NCBI RefSeq assembly: GCF_017161445.1
Contig: NZ_CP071060.1
Coordinates: 1,984,001-2,048,000, forward strand
Source: Niveibacterium microcysteis
Lineage (GTDB): Bacteria > Pseudomonadota > Gammaproteobacteria > Burkholderiales > Rhodocyclaceae
Reading direction: 5' to 3'
Length of the DNA stretch: 64,000 nt
Below the pieces are notes generated by a model, which did not search any database, had not been told where the DNA came from, and worked only from the letters and a program-made list of their open reading frames with translations. Both the position numbers and the translations under genes were made by a program. Of this stretch, positions 35,592 through 45,265 are shown in pieces (the stretch's first letter is position 1; every line of letters begins with the position of its first letter).

Positions 35592-36380
35592 TCAGTGGCC
35601 GGCGGCGATCTTCAAGAACATCCCGACGGTGTCGAACCCGCGCTCATACAGCGATTGAAGTACGCCGGCGAGCATTGGCAGGCAGGCTGCCAGCGCCACT
35701 ACGCCGACCGTCAGCGTGATCGGAAATCCGAGTGCGAACAGGTTCAGTTGCGGCGCGGCTCGCGTGAGCACGCCGAGTGCGATGTTGGTGATCAACAGCG
35801 TTGTGACCGCCGGGAGTGCGAGCATCAGCCCGGTGACGAAGATGCTGCCGCCGCTGCGCACGATGATCTTGGCTGCGTCGCCAGGAAAACCAACGCCACC
35901 TGCCGGCAGCCATTCGAAGCTGCGCACCACCGTTTCAATCACCAGCAAATGCCCGTTGAGCGCAAGGAAGATCAGCGACGCGATCAGGCCGAGGAACTGA
36001 GCAATCACCGTGGTCTGGCCGGCTGATTGCGGATCGTAGAACATCGCAAACGACAGGCCCATCTGCAGACCGATCAAGTCGCCCGCGAGGTCGATGGCGA
36101 CGAAGACAAGCCGAATCGTGAAGCCGATTGCGAAGCCGATCATCATCTCGGTGGCGATTGCGCCAACGACCAGAAAGGAACCGGGCGCAACGGCGGGCGA
36201 GGGCGGCAAAACCGGGGCGATCGCCATGGTGATTGCCAATCCGGTGACGAGCCGGATATGCCGAGGCATGCCGACGTTGTTGAAGATCGGTGCGCTTGTC
36301 AGCATGGCCAGGATACGGAACGCCGGGTACGCGTACATCGCGAGCCAGCCCGCCCAGTCCGTGCTGGTGAAGGTGAACAT
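35592..36380 (-). CDS. fliR: Flagellar export apparatus protein FliR
   Basis: FliR is part of the FliPQR export pore. The 262-residue protein has about six membrane segments and the conserved VGFAIGFTIRLVFVAIDLAG region in the middle. It is the last gene of the fliL-fliR group on this strand and begins ten bases after fliQ. Confidence 0.95.
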   Translation of the reverse strand: MFTFTSTDWAGWLAMYAYPAFRILAMLTSAPIFNNVGMPRHIRLVTGLAITMAIAPVLPPSPAVAPGSFLVVGAIATEMMIGFAIGFTIRLVFVAIDLAGDLIGLQMGLSFAMFYDPQSAGQTTVIAQFLGLIASLIFLALNGHLLVIETVVRSFEWLPAGGVGFPGDAAKIIVRSGGSIFVTGLMLALPAVTTLLITNIALGVLTRAAPQLNLFALGFPITLTVGVVALAACLPMLAGVLQSLYERGFDTVGMFLKIAAGH

Positions 36381-36390
36381 GCCTGAAGTG

Positions 36391-36660
36391 CTATCCGATC
36401 AGGCCGGGGATCGACGCGTACAGCCGCCGGATGTAGTCGGTGATCGTGGTCAGCATCCAGGGGCCGGCGATCAGCAGTGTCACGAACATCGCCATCACCT
36501 TTGGTACGAAGGTCAGCGTCATCTCGTTGATCTGCGTGGCCGCCTGAAAGATTGACAGCACCAGGCCAACCACCAGCGCGCACAGCAGTGGTGGCGCAGA
36601 GACCATCAACACGATTTCGATTGCGTCGCGCCCGAGGGCGATCACGGTCGTGGGTGTCAT
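36391..36660 (-). CDS. fliQ: Flagellar export apparatus protein FliQ
   Basis: FliQ is a short two-span component of the export pore. The 89-residue product has two hairpin membrane segments and the motif GLVLSIFQAATQINEMTLTF, conserved across FliQ. Confidence 0.95.
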   Translation of the reverse strand: MTPTTVIALGRDAIEIVLMVSAPPLLCALVVGLVLSIFQAATQINEMTLTFVPKVMAMFVTLLIAGPWMLTTITDYIRRLYASIPGLIG

Positions 36661-36669
36661 GTTCTTCCC

Positions 36670-37413
36670 CTACGCGAAACTATTGACGAGTGTTGCGACG
36701 ACCAGATTCCAGCCATCGACCAGCACGAACAGCATTAACTTGAATGGCAGCGAGACGATCACAGGCGACATCATCATCATGCCCATGGACATCAGCACCG
36801 ACGCGACCACCATGTCGATGATGAGGAAGGGCAGGAACACGATGAAGCCAATCTGGAATGCAGTCTTCAGCTCGCTGGTAACGAAGGCCGGGATGATCAC
36901 GCGCATCGGCAGTTCTTCGGCCTTGTTCACCTTGGGTGTCTTGGCAAGTTGCGCGAAGAGGGAAAGATCCGCCTCCCGCATCTGCTTGAGCATGAAGCCC
37001 TTCACCGGCACCGAGGCCCGCTGCAAGGCAACGTCGAACTCGATGCGCCCCTCGGCCAGTGGCTTGTAGGCGTCCTCATAGACCCGGTCCGCAACCGGGC
37101 TCATGATGAAGAACGTGAGGAACAGCGACAGCCCCATGATCACCTGGTTCGGCGGCGAGGTCTGGGTGCCGAGCGCGTGACGCAGCAACGCGAAGACGAT
37201 GATGATCCGGGTGAAGCTCGTCATCATCAGCACGATCGCGGGGATGAAGACCAAGGAGGTCATCATCACCAGCGTTTGCACGGTGATCGAATAGGTCTGC
37301 GCGCCGCCCGGTCCGGGGGTGCTGCTGAAGGCGGGCAAAGCCTGGGCGAGCGCGGGCAGCGCAGTGAAAACAAGGGGCAGCGCGAGCAATGCGCGGCGTA
37401 GGTCAAGCTTCAT
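36670..37413 (-). CDS. fliP: Flagellar export apparatus protein FliP
   Basis: FliP forms the core of the export pore. The 247-residue precursor has a cleavable signal peptide (ending near LAQALPA), four membrane segments, and the conserved [20 protein letters not shown] segment. Its start overlaps the fliO stop by 11 bases. Confidence 0.96.
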   Translation of the reverse strand: MKLDLRRALLALPLVFTALPALAQALPAFSSTPGPGGAQTYSITVQTLVMMTSLVFIPAIVLMMTSFTRIIIVFALLRHALGTQTSPPNQVIMGLSLFLTFFIMSPVADRVYEDAYKPLAEGRIEFDVALQRASVPVKGFMLKQMREADLSLFAQLAKTPKVNKAEELPMRVIIPAFVTSELKTAFQIGFIVFLPFLIIDMVVASVLMSMGMMMMSPVIVSLPFKLMLFVLVDGWNLVVATLVNSFA

Positions 37414-37825
37414 GGCGACCCCCTTTCAGCAGGGATGCAAGCTTGCGCTGGAAGTCACCCTCGATCGGGGCAGGCGGCGCACTGCGAGGGACCTCGGCGG
37501 TGTCGAGTGTCTGCAGTGCGGTGATGCGACCGGGCGCAACGCCCAGCACCAGAACCTTTTCGCCCAGTTCGACCAAGACGACGCGCTCGCGTGGCCCGAC
37601 CGCGGTGCCTCCGATGATGCGCAGCGTTGCCTGGCCGCTGCCGCTACGCGCCTGAAGCCGTTTGACGACATGCAGCAGGCCGTAGAGGCTGGCAAGTACC
37701 ACGGCGAGCCCGAACAGCATCGACAGCAGACTGCCACCTGCATCGGCGACTGCGGCGGACGCCGAAGCGGGCGCAAGCAGGGCTGCGAGCAACGCGGGAA
37801 GAGACAGGCTTGAAGGTTTGGACAT
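37403..37825 (-). CDS. fliO: Flagellar export assembly protein FliO
   Basis: FliO helps assemble the FliP ring and is not part of the finished pore. The 140-residue product has a signal-like segment at the N-terminus, one membrane span (about residues 33-52), and a small cytoplasmic domain with [20 protein letters not shown], a typical FliO pattern. It is preceded by an unusual 184-bp gap after fliN. Confidence 0.9.
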   Translation of the reverse strand: MSKPSSLSLPALLAALLAPASASAAVADAGGSLLSMLFGLAVVLASLYGLLHVVKRLQARSGSGQATLRIIGGTAVGPRERVVLVELGEKVLVLGVAPGRITALQTLDTAEVPRSAPPAPIEGDFQRKLASLLKGGRHEA

Positions 37826-38009
37826 CGCGGTATCACCGGCTGGATATGCGATGCCATTTTGCGGCCGGCAAGAATTGCCGGCCCGCGGATTAGCGCGGGA
37901 AAGCGGGCCCTATTCCGATGCTTGGCGGGCGCGCTTTCCGTTGGCCTGGGTGTTCGCCGGCGTTCAGATCGTGCCAGCACCCATCATGGACAGGACTGCT
38001 TGCTGACCG
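37826..38009 (-). other. Gap between fliN and fliO with several hairpins
   Basis: Genes either side of this gap overlap or nearly touch, yet here 184 bp are non-coding. It contains at least two inverted repeats: GCCGGCAA/TTGCCGGC around 37862-37880, and CCCGCG/CGCGGG just after it. These may attenuate or process the transcript. Confidence 0.5.
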
Positions 38010-38429
38010 TCAGAGGCCGCGAACCTTACGCATGCGCTCCGACGGCGTGATGATGTCGGTGAGACGGATACCGAACTTGTCGTTGACCACGACCACTTCG
38101 CCCTGCGCGATCAACGTGCCGTTGACCAGCACATCCATCGGTTCGCCCGCCAGCGCATCGAGTTCGACAACCGAGCCGTGGGCCAACTGCAGCAAGTTGC
38201 GGATCGAGAGTTTCGTGCGACCGAGTTCGACGGTGATCTGGACTGGGATGTCCAGAATCATGTCGAAGTCGTTCATCGACGTCGGTTTTTCTCCTGCGCC
38301 GAATTCCGGAAATGCGGCACGAGCGGGCTCTGGCGGTGGCGGTTCGGCCATCGCCGCATCCGCAACCGCCTGCTCCTGCATTGCGGCTGCCCAGTCGTCT
38401 TCACTGATTTGTTCGTCTTCAGCCATCAT
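38010..38429 (-). CDS. fliN: Flagellar motor switch protein FliN
   Basis: FliN is in the C-ring. The 139-residue product has an acidic and proline-rich N-terminus and the SpoA domain (ILDIPVQITVELGRTKLSIR, then GEVVVVNDKFGIRLTDII). Its start overlaps the fliM stop by 11 bases. Confidence 0.96.
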   Translation of the reverse strand: MMAEDEQISEDDWAAAMQEQAVADAAMAEPPPPEPARAAFPEFGAGEKPTSMNDFDMILDIPVQITVELGRTKLSIRNLLQLAHGSVVELDALAGEPMDVLVNGTLIAQGEVVVVNDKFGIRLTDIITPSERMRKVRGL

Positions 38430-39438
38430 GGCCTCCCAGTTTGGCCGCGATCAGGTTGATCTCGCGGTCCTCCGGCGGCACCAGCCGTTCGATTCTCACG
38501 GCGTGATAGCCGTGGCTGATGCCGTGTTTGCCCTCGAAAGCCGGTACGCCATCCACATGGCCCTGCACCAGCTCCGGTATGTCGAGCGGAATGATGTCGC
38601 CCACCTTGAATTGCACGACGTCGCGGAGCCTGACCGTTGTCTTCGCGAGGTCCACCGTGAGGTCGAGCTCGATGCTCTGGATCTGCTTCGTCATCAGGCC
38701 AACCCACCGCTTGTCTTGCGTGAGGTGGTCAGACTGCATCGTGCTGTAGAGCAGATCGCGGATCGGTTCGACGGTGGAGTAGGGCAGGCACAGGTGCATG
38801 TCCGCCTGCGTGCCGCCGAATTCCAGCGCGAAGTTCATCGACACCACGATCTCGCTTGGCGTCGCGATATTGGCGAACTGCGGGTTCATCTCCGAGCGGA
38901 CGTACTCGAACTGGATGCCGAACACCGGCGCCCAGGCCTTTTCCATCTCGCTGAATACCACCTGCAACAAGCCGCGGATGATGCGCTGTTCGGTCGCAGT
39001 GAAATCGCGCCCTTCAACCCGGGTGTGGAAGCGTCCGTCGCCGCCGAACATGTTGTCCACCACGAGGAACACCAGGTTCGGATCGAACACGATCAGGCCG
39101 GTGCCGCGCAGCGGCTTCACCATGATCAGGTTCAGGTTGGTCGGCACCACCAGGTTGCGTACGAACTCGCTGTACTTCTGCACCTTGATCGGCCCCACCG
39201 ATACTTCGGTGTTGCGGTGCATGTAGTTGAAAAGCCCGATGCGCAGGTTGCGCGCAAAGCGCTCGTTGATGAGCTCCATCGTGGGCATGCGCCCACGAAC
39301 AATCCGTTCCTGCGTCGCAAGGTTGTAGTTGCGTATGCCGCTGGTGTCGGTGTCGCCCTGGTCGACTTCATCGGTTTCACCGGTGACGCCACGGAGTAGC
39401 GCATCGACCTCTTCCTGCGAGAGAAAGTCTTGAGCCAT
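38419..39438 (-). CDS. fliM: Flagellar motor switch protein FliM
   Basis: FliM binds CheY-P and links FliG to FliN. The 339-residue protein has the N-terminal CheY-binding helix (DFLSQEEVDALLRGV), the CheC-like middle domain and the SpoA C-terminal domain. The conserved FGGDGR motif is present. Confidence 0.97.
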   Translation of the reverse strand: MAQDFLSQEEVDALLRGVTGETDEVDQGDTDTSGIRNYNLATQERIVRGRMPTMELINERFARNLRIGLFNYMHRNTEVSVGPIKVQKYSEFVRNLVVPTNLNLIMVKPLRGTGLIVFDPNLVFLVVDNMFGGDGRFHTRVEGRDFTATEQRIIRGLLQVVFSEMEKAWAPVFGIQFEYVRSEMNPQFANIATPSEIVVSMNFALEFGGTQADMHLCLPYSTVEPIRDLLYSTMQSDHLTQDKRWVGLMTKQIQSIELDLTVDLAKTTVRLRDVVQFKVGDIIPLDIPELVQGHVDGVPAFEGKHGISHGYHAVRIERLVPPEDREINLIAAKLGGHDG

Positions 39439-39468
39439 GGTCGAGTCCCGGTCTGTCCCGTATTGTCC

Positions 39469-40032
39469 TTACTGGACGATGAAAGAAGTAAAGAGCACGG
39501 ACACGATCGGCCCGCCCTCGTCGTGATCAGCGCCTTTTTTCTTCTTCTTGGGCGGCTCATAGCCCAGCGAGGTGTTCGCCTCCGTACGGATCTCCGCGGC
39601 GAGGGCCTCGCGCCCTTCGGGGTTGGCGATCTCGGACGCTTTCTTGCCCGACAGCAGCATCAGGATGCGATGGCGAATTTCGGGCATCAGCAGCTTGATC
39701 TGGTCGCCGGTGTGTGTGTCCGCCACGCGGAACGAGAGCACCACCTGCAGGTACTGCTCGCCGTTTTCCGGCTGCAGGTTTACGACGAAGGGTTCCAGCG
39801 GCACGAACACCGGCGGTGCCTTCGGATCGGCATGGGCAGCGGGTTTTTCCTCGTCGGCTTGAGCTTCTTCACCTTCGGCCGCAGCCTTCTTCTTCTTGCC
39901 CAGCAGGAGGAAAGCACCGCCTCCGGCAAGCGCGAGCCCCACCACCGCCGCGACGATGATGATCAGCATCTTCTTGCTCTTCTTCGGGGCGGCTTCGCCT
40001 TCGGCTGCAGGTTTGGCGGGCTTGCTGGACAT
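39469..40032 (-). CDS. fliL: Flagellar stator-associated protein FliL
   Basis: FliL is a single-span inner-membrane protein next to the stators. The 187-residue product has a lysine-rich cytoplasmic N-terminus, a membrane segment (about residues 23-44), an acidic linker, and a periplasmic stomatin-like domain (YLQVVLSFRVAD). First gene of fliLMNOPQR on this strand. Confidence 0.94.
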   Translation of the reverse strand: MSSKPAKPAAEGEAAPKKSKKMLIIIVAAVVGLALAGGGAFLLLGKKKKAAAEGEEAQADEEKPAAHADPKAPPVFVPLEPFVVNLQPENGEQYLQVVLSFRVADTHTGDQIKLLMPEIRHRILMLLSGKKASEIANPEGREALAAEIRTEANTSLGYEPPKKKKKGADHDEGGPIVSVLFTSFIVQ

Positions 40033-40168
40033 TACAGAAATCCTTCTCGATCAGTCGGTGAGGCCTGACGGTACCTGAGTGTTTCCGGACTGAGGTACCG
40101 CTAGGGATGATTATTCCCTCTGTCTACGGCCATCAAAGCGCCGAACTGAGGCCTTCCGGACCGGTAAT

Positions 40169-41440
40169 TCAGGCAAACGTATCAACCATGCCGCGGCCTG
40201 ACTGCGACCAGGCCGGGCGGGCCAAGCCTACAACCTCGGCCGTGTCGTCCGCCGCGACCTGGCGCGCGCCGCGTTGGGGGCCACCCCAGCTGCGTTGTTC
40301 CTGCGACGGATCGTTGGTGCCGTTCGCACTCACGTTGACCTGGCCCAGGTTGAGCCCAGCGTCGGTCATCAATTCGCGCAGTCGTGGGATCGATTGTTCG
40401 ATCGCCTCGCGTGCTGCTGGCGTAGCAGTAACGAAATGCGCCGTGGTCTGGTCGCCGTTTACGTTCAGCGTGATCTCGACGCGGCCCAAGTGTGGCGGCG
40501 TGAGGATCAACTCCGCGCGGCCAAGTTCCTTGCCGGCCATCCACACCATTCGGTTGCCCACGTCGTCTGCCCAGCCGCTTTGCGAAACCGGCGTGCGGAC
40601 AGGGAACTGCGGGGCTTCGGTGCGTGCGGCCTCCGCCGTACGGTTGGCGAGCGTATCCGCCCAAGGTGACACCGTCGGTTGCGTCGGGGCACTTGCCTGA
40701 GCTGCCGTGTCCACGATGACAGCCTTGGTTTGCGCCGCTTTGCCGCTTGCTTCCGCGACAACCGCTGCGATGGGCTGCTTGGCCGAATCGCCAAGCGCGG
40801 TCAAGGCGGGGTTGGGCTTTTCGTCGCTCGCTGTCGCGGCCGTGCGATTGCTGGTCTGGGCCAAAAGTGCATTCGCCGCAGCGGCCTTGTCCGATGTGTC
40901 AGCCGAGGTTTCGCCATTGCTGCCTTGCGCGGCAGGAACTGCCGCAGCCGGCAGCGCTTTGCCGTCCAGCGGCAAACTGTCAACGGCTGTCGCTGATCCT
41001 GGAGAACCAGAGAGCCTATTCACGCGTGTGACTGAATCCTCGTTGCTTGGTACTTGGTTCTGCCGCGGAAGAAAGCGCCCTTCCACGGACGTTATGACCC
41101 CGTTCGCTGCCGCCTCGGTAAGCGCGGGCTGGTTAGAAGAGTCGACAGTTTGACTGGCTGACGACGGTGCTAAAGACGAAAGCAATGCAGCGGCGATTTG
41201 CGCGAGCCGCGCCGGATCGTCGGTGGCCGCCGTCGCATCGGTGTCTGAGCGGTCGCTCGCCTTGTCGCTCTCCGCCTTTTGCGTCTTGGCTTTGGCGCCA
41301 TCCAGCGCATTGGCGAAGTTCGCCGGCTTGCCGTTGTCGGTGCTTGATTCGGCGGCATTTGCCGGCAGATTCGCCTGCGCCGGCGCGGTGTTGCTCACCG
41401 GGGCGGGCATTGGGCTTGGGCTCACGTTCATTGCTGGCAT
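40169..41440 (-). CDS. fliK: Flagellar hook-length control protein FliK
   Basis: FliK measures hook length and signals FlhB. The 423-residue product has a long alanine-, serine- and glutamine-rich disordered N-terminus with proline stretches and a folded C-terminal domain (about residues 285-375) with LGRAELILTPPHLGRVEITL and the Flg_hook pattern. The ATG at 41440 has GAGGAG upstream. Confidence 0.93.
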   Translation of the reverse strand: MPAMNVSPSPMPAPVSNTAPAQANLPANAAESSTDNGKPANFANALDGAKAKTQKAESDKASDRSDTDATAATDDPARLAQIAAALLSSLAPSSASQTVDSSNQPALTEAAANGVITSVEGRFLPRQNQVPSNEDSVTRVNRLSGSPGSATAVDSLPLDGKALPAAAVPAAQGSNGETSADTSDKAAAANALLAQTSNRTAATASDEKPNPALTALGDSAKQPIAAVVAEASGKAAQTKAVIVDTAAQASAPTQPTVSPWADTLANRTAEAARTEAPQFPVRTPVSQSGWADDVGNRMVWMAGKELGRAELILTPPHLGRVEITLNVNGDQTTAHFVTATPAAREAIEQSIPRLRELMTDAGLNLGQVNVSANGTNDPSQEQRSWGGPQRGARQVAADDTAEVVGLARPAWSQSGRGMVDTFA

Positions 41441-41508
41441 GTTCTGCTCCTCGGGGCGGTTGCCGCCGGCTGTGTCAGCCAGCTTTCAGCAAGGCGCGTG
41501 CCAGCGGC

Positions 41509-42018
41509 TCAGGTCGGGTCCGCGGGCCCTTCGGGCGTGATCGAGCCGTTGCCCGGTGTACTGTCGGAATCGTCCTGGGCTTCTTCCTGCTTGGTTCGAA
41601 AGAGCTTGGCCGAATGCTCGTCGGTAATGCGTTGTTCGGCCCGCGATTCCTTGCGAAGGGCAACTGCTTGCTGGCGTGTGGCGAGGGTGTCAAAGGCCTT
41701 CTTGCGGTTGCGTTCGTCCACCCAGGCTTGCTTGCCGGCCACGACCTGCTCGCGGGCGCGCGCGACGATCTGTTCCTGCTCGAACACCGCTTCGTCGAGC
41801 TTTGCAATGAAGGTGGAGTAGTTGCGCCAGGCTTCGGGCGAGATGCCGGTCTGCGCGGCGGCGCGGAAGCGGTTGTGGTACTCCTCGCGGTACTGGACGA
41901 GGATTTCGAGCTTCTGCTCATGCGCCTGGCCGCTTGCGAGCAGTGCGCCAAGGCGCTTGGCCGCATCGTCCATGCGGCTCTGGGCAAGTTCGATCAGCGT
42001 TTGCAGTGCGTTGGACAT
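41509..42018 (-). CDS. fliJ: Flagellar export chaperone/ATPase cofactor FliJ
   Basis: FliJ acts with FliI in the export ATPase complex. The 169-residue protein is a long coiled coil with the FliJ-type LVQYREEYHNRF motif. The gene lies 110 bp after fliI, a wider gap than its neighbours. Confidence 0.92.
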   Translation of the reverse strand: MSNALQTLIELAQSRMDDAAKRLGALLASGQAHEQKLEILVQYREEYHNRFRAAAQTGISPEAWRNYSTFIAKLDEAVFEQEQIVARAREQVVAGKQAWVDERNRKKAFDTLATRQQAVALRKESRAEQRITDEHSAKLFRTKQEEAQDDSDSTPGNGSITPEGPADPT

Positions 42019-42128
42019 GCGCGGGATGCAGCGAATCCGGCGGGGTGCCGGCTTTCAATATATACGCCGACAAGGCCGCGCGCGCAAAAGCACGCATCGG
42101 TTTGACCTGATCCGGCTATCACGGGCGA

Positions 42129-43532
42129 TCAGGTTTCGACACCGAACAGCGTGTGCAGGGCAGCCAGGCTTTGCTCATAGCCGGCGCGCTCGTTGATGCC
42201 TTGCTGGAGGAAGGCTTCCAACTGCGGATAGGCGCGCACAGCCTCGTCGAGCAGCACATCCGACCCGGCTTGATAGGCACCGACGGCGATCAGGTCGCGC
42301 GAGCGCTGATAGCGCGAGAACAGTTGCTTGAAGCGCCTTACCAGCTCGAAATGCGAAGGCTTGATGAGGTTGTGCATCGCCCGCGAAATGGACTGCTCCA
42401 TGTCGATCGCGGGGTAGTGCCCTTGATCCGCCAGTGCGCGGGACAACACGATGTGGCCGTCGAGGATCGCGCGGGCCGAGTCGGCAATCGGATCCTGCTG
42501 GTCGTCGCCTTCGGCCAGCACGGTGTAGAAGGCCGTGATGGACCCGCCCCCCTCTGGCCCGTTACCGGCGCGCTCGACCAACGCCGGCAAGCGCGCGAAG
42601 ACCGACGGCGGGTAGCCGCGCGTCACAGGCGGTTCGCCGATCGCCAGCGCGATTTCGCGTTGTGCCATCGCGTAGCGGGTCAGCGAGTCCATGATCAGGA
42701 GCACTTGCTTGCCCTGATCGCGGAAGTGTTCTGCCACCGTGGTGGCATAGGCCGCCCCTTGCAGCCGCATCAGCGGACTGGTGTCTGCCGGTGCGGCCAC
42801 GACAACCGAGCGCGCGCGCCCCTCTGGCCCGAGGTTCTGCTCGATGAACTCCTTGACCTCGCGGCCCCGTTCGCCAATCAGCCCGACGACGATGACTTCG
42901 GCCTCGGTGTAGCGCGCCATCATGCCGATCAGCACCGATTTGCCGACGCCAGAGCCTGCGAACAGACCCATCCGCTGACCACGCCCGATCGTCAGCAGCG
43001 CGTTGATGGTGCGGATTCCGACGTCGAGACTTGCTGCTATCGGGGCGCGGAGCAGCGGGTTGAACGGCCGGCTCTGCAGCGAACGGGTGTGCTTCACTTC
43101 GAGCGGCCCGAGACCATCGAGCGGCCGGCCGGCGCCGTCGACGACGCGGCCGAGCAGTTCATTGCCCACCGGCAGATGCTTCGCCCGGTCCGACGCGCGG
43201 CGCCGGGGTTCGACGCGTTCTGAGGTGCTCAGCTTGGGCTGTGCCGGATCGTTGGGTACCACTTGCGCGCCGGGCGCGAGGCCGAACACATCGTCGGTCG
43301 GCATCATGTACAGCTTGTCGCCCGTAAAGCCGACGACTTCGGCTTCCACCGACCCGCCGCCCGGGATCAGGATTCGGCAACCGGACCCAAGTGGTAGCTT
43401 CAGCCCCGAGGCCTCCATGACGAGGCCGTTGATCCGTGTCAGGCGGCCGGCGACCTGGTAGGGGGAGGCGACCGCCGCCATCTTGCGGCAGTCTTCCAGA
43501 TAATCACGCCAGGAGTCGGCGAGGCGCGGCAT
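42129..43532 (-). CDS. fliI: Flagellar export ATPase FliI
   Basis: FliI is the ATPase of the flagellar export apparatus. Starting at ATG 43530-43532, which overlaps the fliH stop as TGATG, it has 467 residues. An N-terminal beta barrel precedes the F1-ATPase-like domain with Walker [27 protein letters not shown] and the Walker B region [12 protein letters not shown]. The GTG one codon earlier is an alternative start. Confidence 0.96.
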   Translation of the reverse strand: MPRLADSWRDYLEDCRKMAAVASPYQVAGRLTRINGLVMEASGLKLPLGSGCRILIPGGGSVEAEVVGFTGDKLYMMPTDDVFGLAPGAQVVPNDPAQPKLSTSERVEPRRRASDRAKHLPVGNELLGRVVDGAGRPLDGLGPLEVKHTRSLQSRPFNPLLRAPIAASLDVGIRTINALLTIGRGQRMGLFAGSGVGKSVLIGMMARYTEAEVIVVGLIGERGREVKEFIEQNLGPEGRARSVVVAAPADTSPLMRLQGAAYATTVAEHFRDQGKQVLLIMDSLTRYAMAQREIALAIGEPPVTRGYPPSVFARLPALVERAGNGPEGGGSITAFYTVLAEGDDQQDPIADSARAILDGHIVLSRALADQGHYPAIDMEQSISRAMHNLIKPSHFELVRRFKQLFSRYQRSRDLIAVGAYQAGSDVLLDEAVRAYPQLEAFLQQGINERAGYEQSLAALHTLFGVET

Positions 43533-44248
43533 CACTCATCCTCCCACGGATGTTCGCGCGAGAGGTTCTCGACCACCCGGCGCCAGCGCGTTGCGACCGT
43601 TGCGTCGAGCAGCGTGCCTGCAACTTCGATGCGGCAGCCACCGCGCTCGACCGAGTCGTCCTCCACGATGCGGTGACCCGCGTGGGCGTGCTGTTCGCCG
43701 AGGTATTGCCGTACCAGCGCATCGTCCGCCGAATTCACATGCAGCACCGCATGCTGCTGCGGCAACTGCGCCAGCGCTTCGCGAATCACGACCAGCAGGC
43801 TCTCGGGCCTTTGCTTGATCTGCTCCCGCACTACCAAACGCGCCACTTCAAGCGACAGCGCAAGGATCTCCGCGCCGATCGACTCGTCGAGATGATCAAG
43901 CGTGTCCTTGAACTGACCCAGCAACTGGTGCAGTTCAGCGGCCTCCAGTCGCCCGCGTGCGCTGCCTTCTTCGTAACCGATGTCGTAGCCGGCCTTGTAG
44001 GCTTCCTGATGAATCTGGTCGACCTCATCGGCCGTCGGCAAGTGGACGCCGGGTGCGATCTCGATCGGGCCGGTGGGAAGCTCCGGCTCCGGTTCGATGA
44101 TCGGCTCGGCGACGGGCTCCGGCGCTGACGCCATGTCGATCGCTGGTTCGGGCTCGTCGAGAACCTGCGGCGCCGCAAAATCCTCGAACTGCACGCGGCG
44201 GTAGGCGCCGGTGGCCTGATTGGCGCGGATGACGAGTTCGTTTGCCAT
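43532..44248 (-). CDS. fliH: Flagellar assembly protein FliH
   Basis: FliH regulates FliI and links it to FliN. The 238-residue protein has a variable proline- and glutamate-rich N-terminus, the glycine-spaced helix typical of FliH ([19 protein letters not shown]), and the V-ATPase E-like C-terminal domain. It overlaps fliI. Confidence 0.94.
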   Translation of the reverse strand: MANELVIRANQATGAYRRVQFEDFAAPQVLDEPEPAIDMASAPEPVAEPIIEPEPELPTGPIEIAPGVHLPTADEVDQIHQEAYKAGYDIGYEEGSARGRLEAAELHQLLGQFKDTLDHLDESIGAEILALSLEVARLVVREQIKQRPESLLVVIREALAQLPQQHAVLHVNSADDALVRQYLGEQHAHAGHRIVEDDSVERGGCRIEVAGTLLDATVATRWRRVVENLSREHPWEDE

Positions 44249-44266
44249 GGCTTATGCGGTTCCGCC

Positions 44267-45265
44267 TTAGACGAAGTCGTCGCCACCCTTGCCGCCGATG
44301 ACGATCTGGCCTTCCTCGGCAAGGCGGCGGGCGATTTTGAGGATTTCCTTCTGCGAGGCTTCGACCTCCGAGAGGCGAACTGGGCCCTTCGATTCCAGGT
44401 CCTCGCGCAGCATTTCCGCCGCACGTTGCGACATGTTCTTGAACACCTTCTCGCGCATCTCCGGGTTGGCGCCCTTGAGTGCGATGACCAGCTGGTCGGA
44501 CTGCACTTCGCGCAGAATCGTCTGGATGCCGCGGTCGTCGACGTCCATCAGGTTATCGAAGACGAACATTTCGTCGAGGATGCGCTGGGCCAGATCCGGG
44601 TCGTACTCGCGCACGTTGTCGAGGATCGCGGTCTCCGCCGCACTGCCGACAAAGTTGAGGATGTCCGCCGCATGGCGTACACCGCCGATCGACGTCTTCT
44701 TCAGCTGCGTCGAGCCCGACAGCACGCGGGTGAGTGCTTCGTTCAGTTCCTTCAGCGCAGTCGGCTGCACACCGTCGAGCGTTGCGATGCGCAGCAGCAC
44801 GTCGTTGCGTTGGCGCTCGGAGAAATGCTTGAGGATCTCGCCAGCGTGGTCGAACTCAAGGTGCACCAGGATCGTCGCGATGATCTGCGGGTGTTCGTTC
44901 TTGATCAGGTCAGCCGCAGTCGCCGCATCCATCCACTTGAGCGACTCGATACCCGCCGTGTCCGAGCCCTGCAGCACGCGCGAGAGCAGGTTGGCGGCGC
45001 GCTCGTCGCCGAGTGCCTTGGTCAGCATGATGCGGATCTTCTCGTCATCGGCCTGCACCGGCGAACTCTTCGCGGCGTAGATCGCAACCTCGTTGATCAA
45101 GGCCTCGATCACTTCGCGGCCTTGCGGCGTCAGCCGGGTCATTGCGAGGCCCAGCTTCTGCACCTCACGCGGCGACATGTGCTTGAGGATGTCCGCCGCC
45201 TCGTCCGGCCCCAGCGTGAGCAGGAGCAACGCGGCCTTGTTGATTCCCTCTTCAGCGTCGCTCAT
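44267..45265 (-). CDS. fliG: Flagellar motor switch protein FliG
   Basis: FliG is the torque-bearing switch protein. The 332-residue product has FliG N, M and C domains. Recognisable are LLLTLGPDEAADILKHM at the start, the EHPQIIATILVHL motif in the middle, and the charged torque helix (DDRGIQTILREVQSDQLVIA) near the C-terminus. Its start overlaps the fliF stop by 14 bases. Confidence 0.97.
   Translation of the reverse strand: MSDAEEGINKAALLLLTLGPDEAADILKHMSPREVQKLGLAMTRLTPQGREVIEALINEVAIYAAKSSPVQADDEKIRIMLTKALGDERAANLLSRVLQGSDTAGIESLKWMDAATAADLIKNEHPQIIATILVHLEFDHAGEILKHFSERQRNDVLLRIATLDGVQPTALKELNEALTRVLSGSTQLKKTSIGGVRHAADILNFVGSAAETAILDNVREYDPDLAQRILDEMFVFDNLMDVDDRGIQTILREVQSDQLVIALKGANPEMREKVFKNMSQRAAEMLREDLESKGPVRLSEVEASQKEILKIARRLAEEGQIVIGGKGGDDFV

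Noticed and set aside
40033..40168. Sigma-54 site upstream of fliL
   Set aside because: A minus-strand GG-N10-GC pair exists (AGGCCT..TCGGC), but neither -24 nor -12 resembles the consensus.
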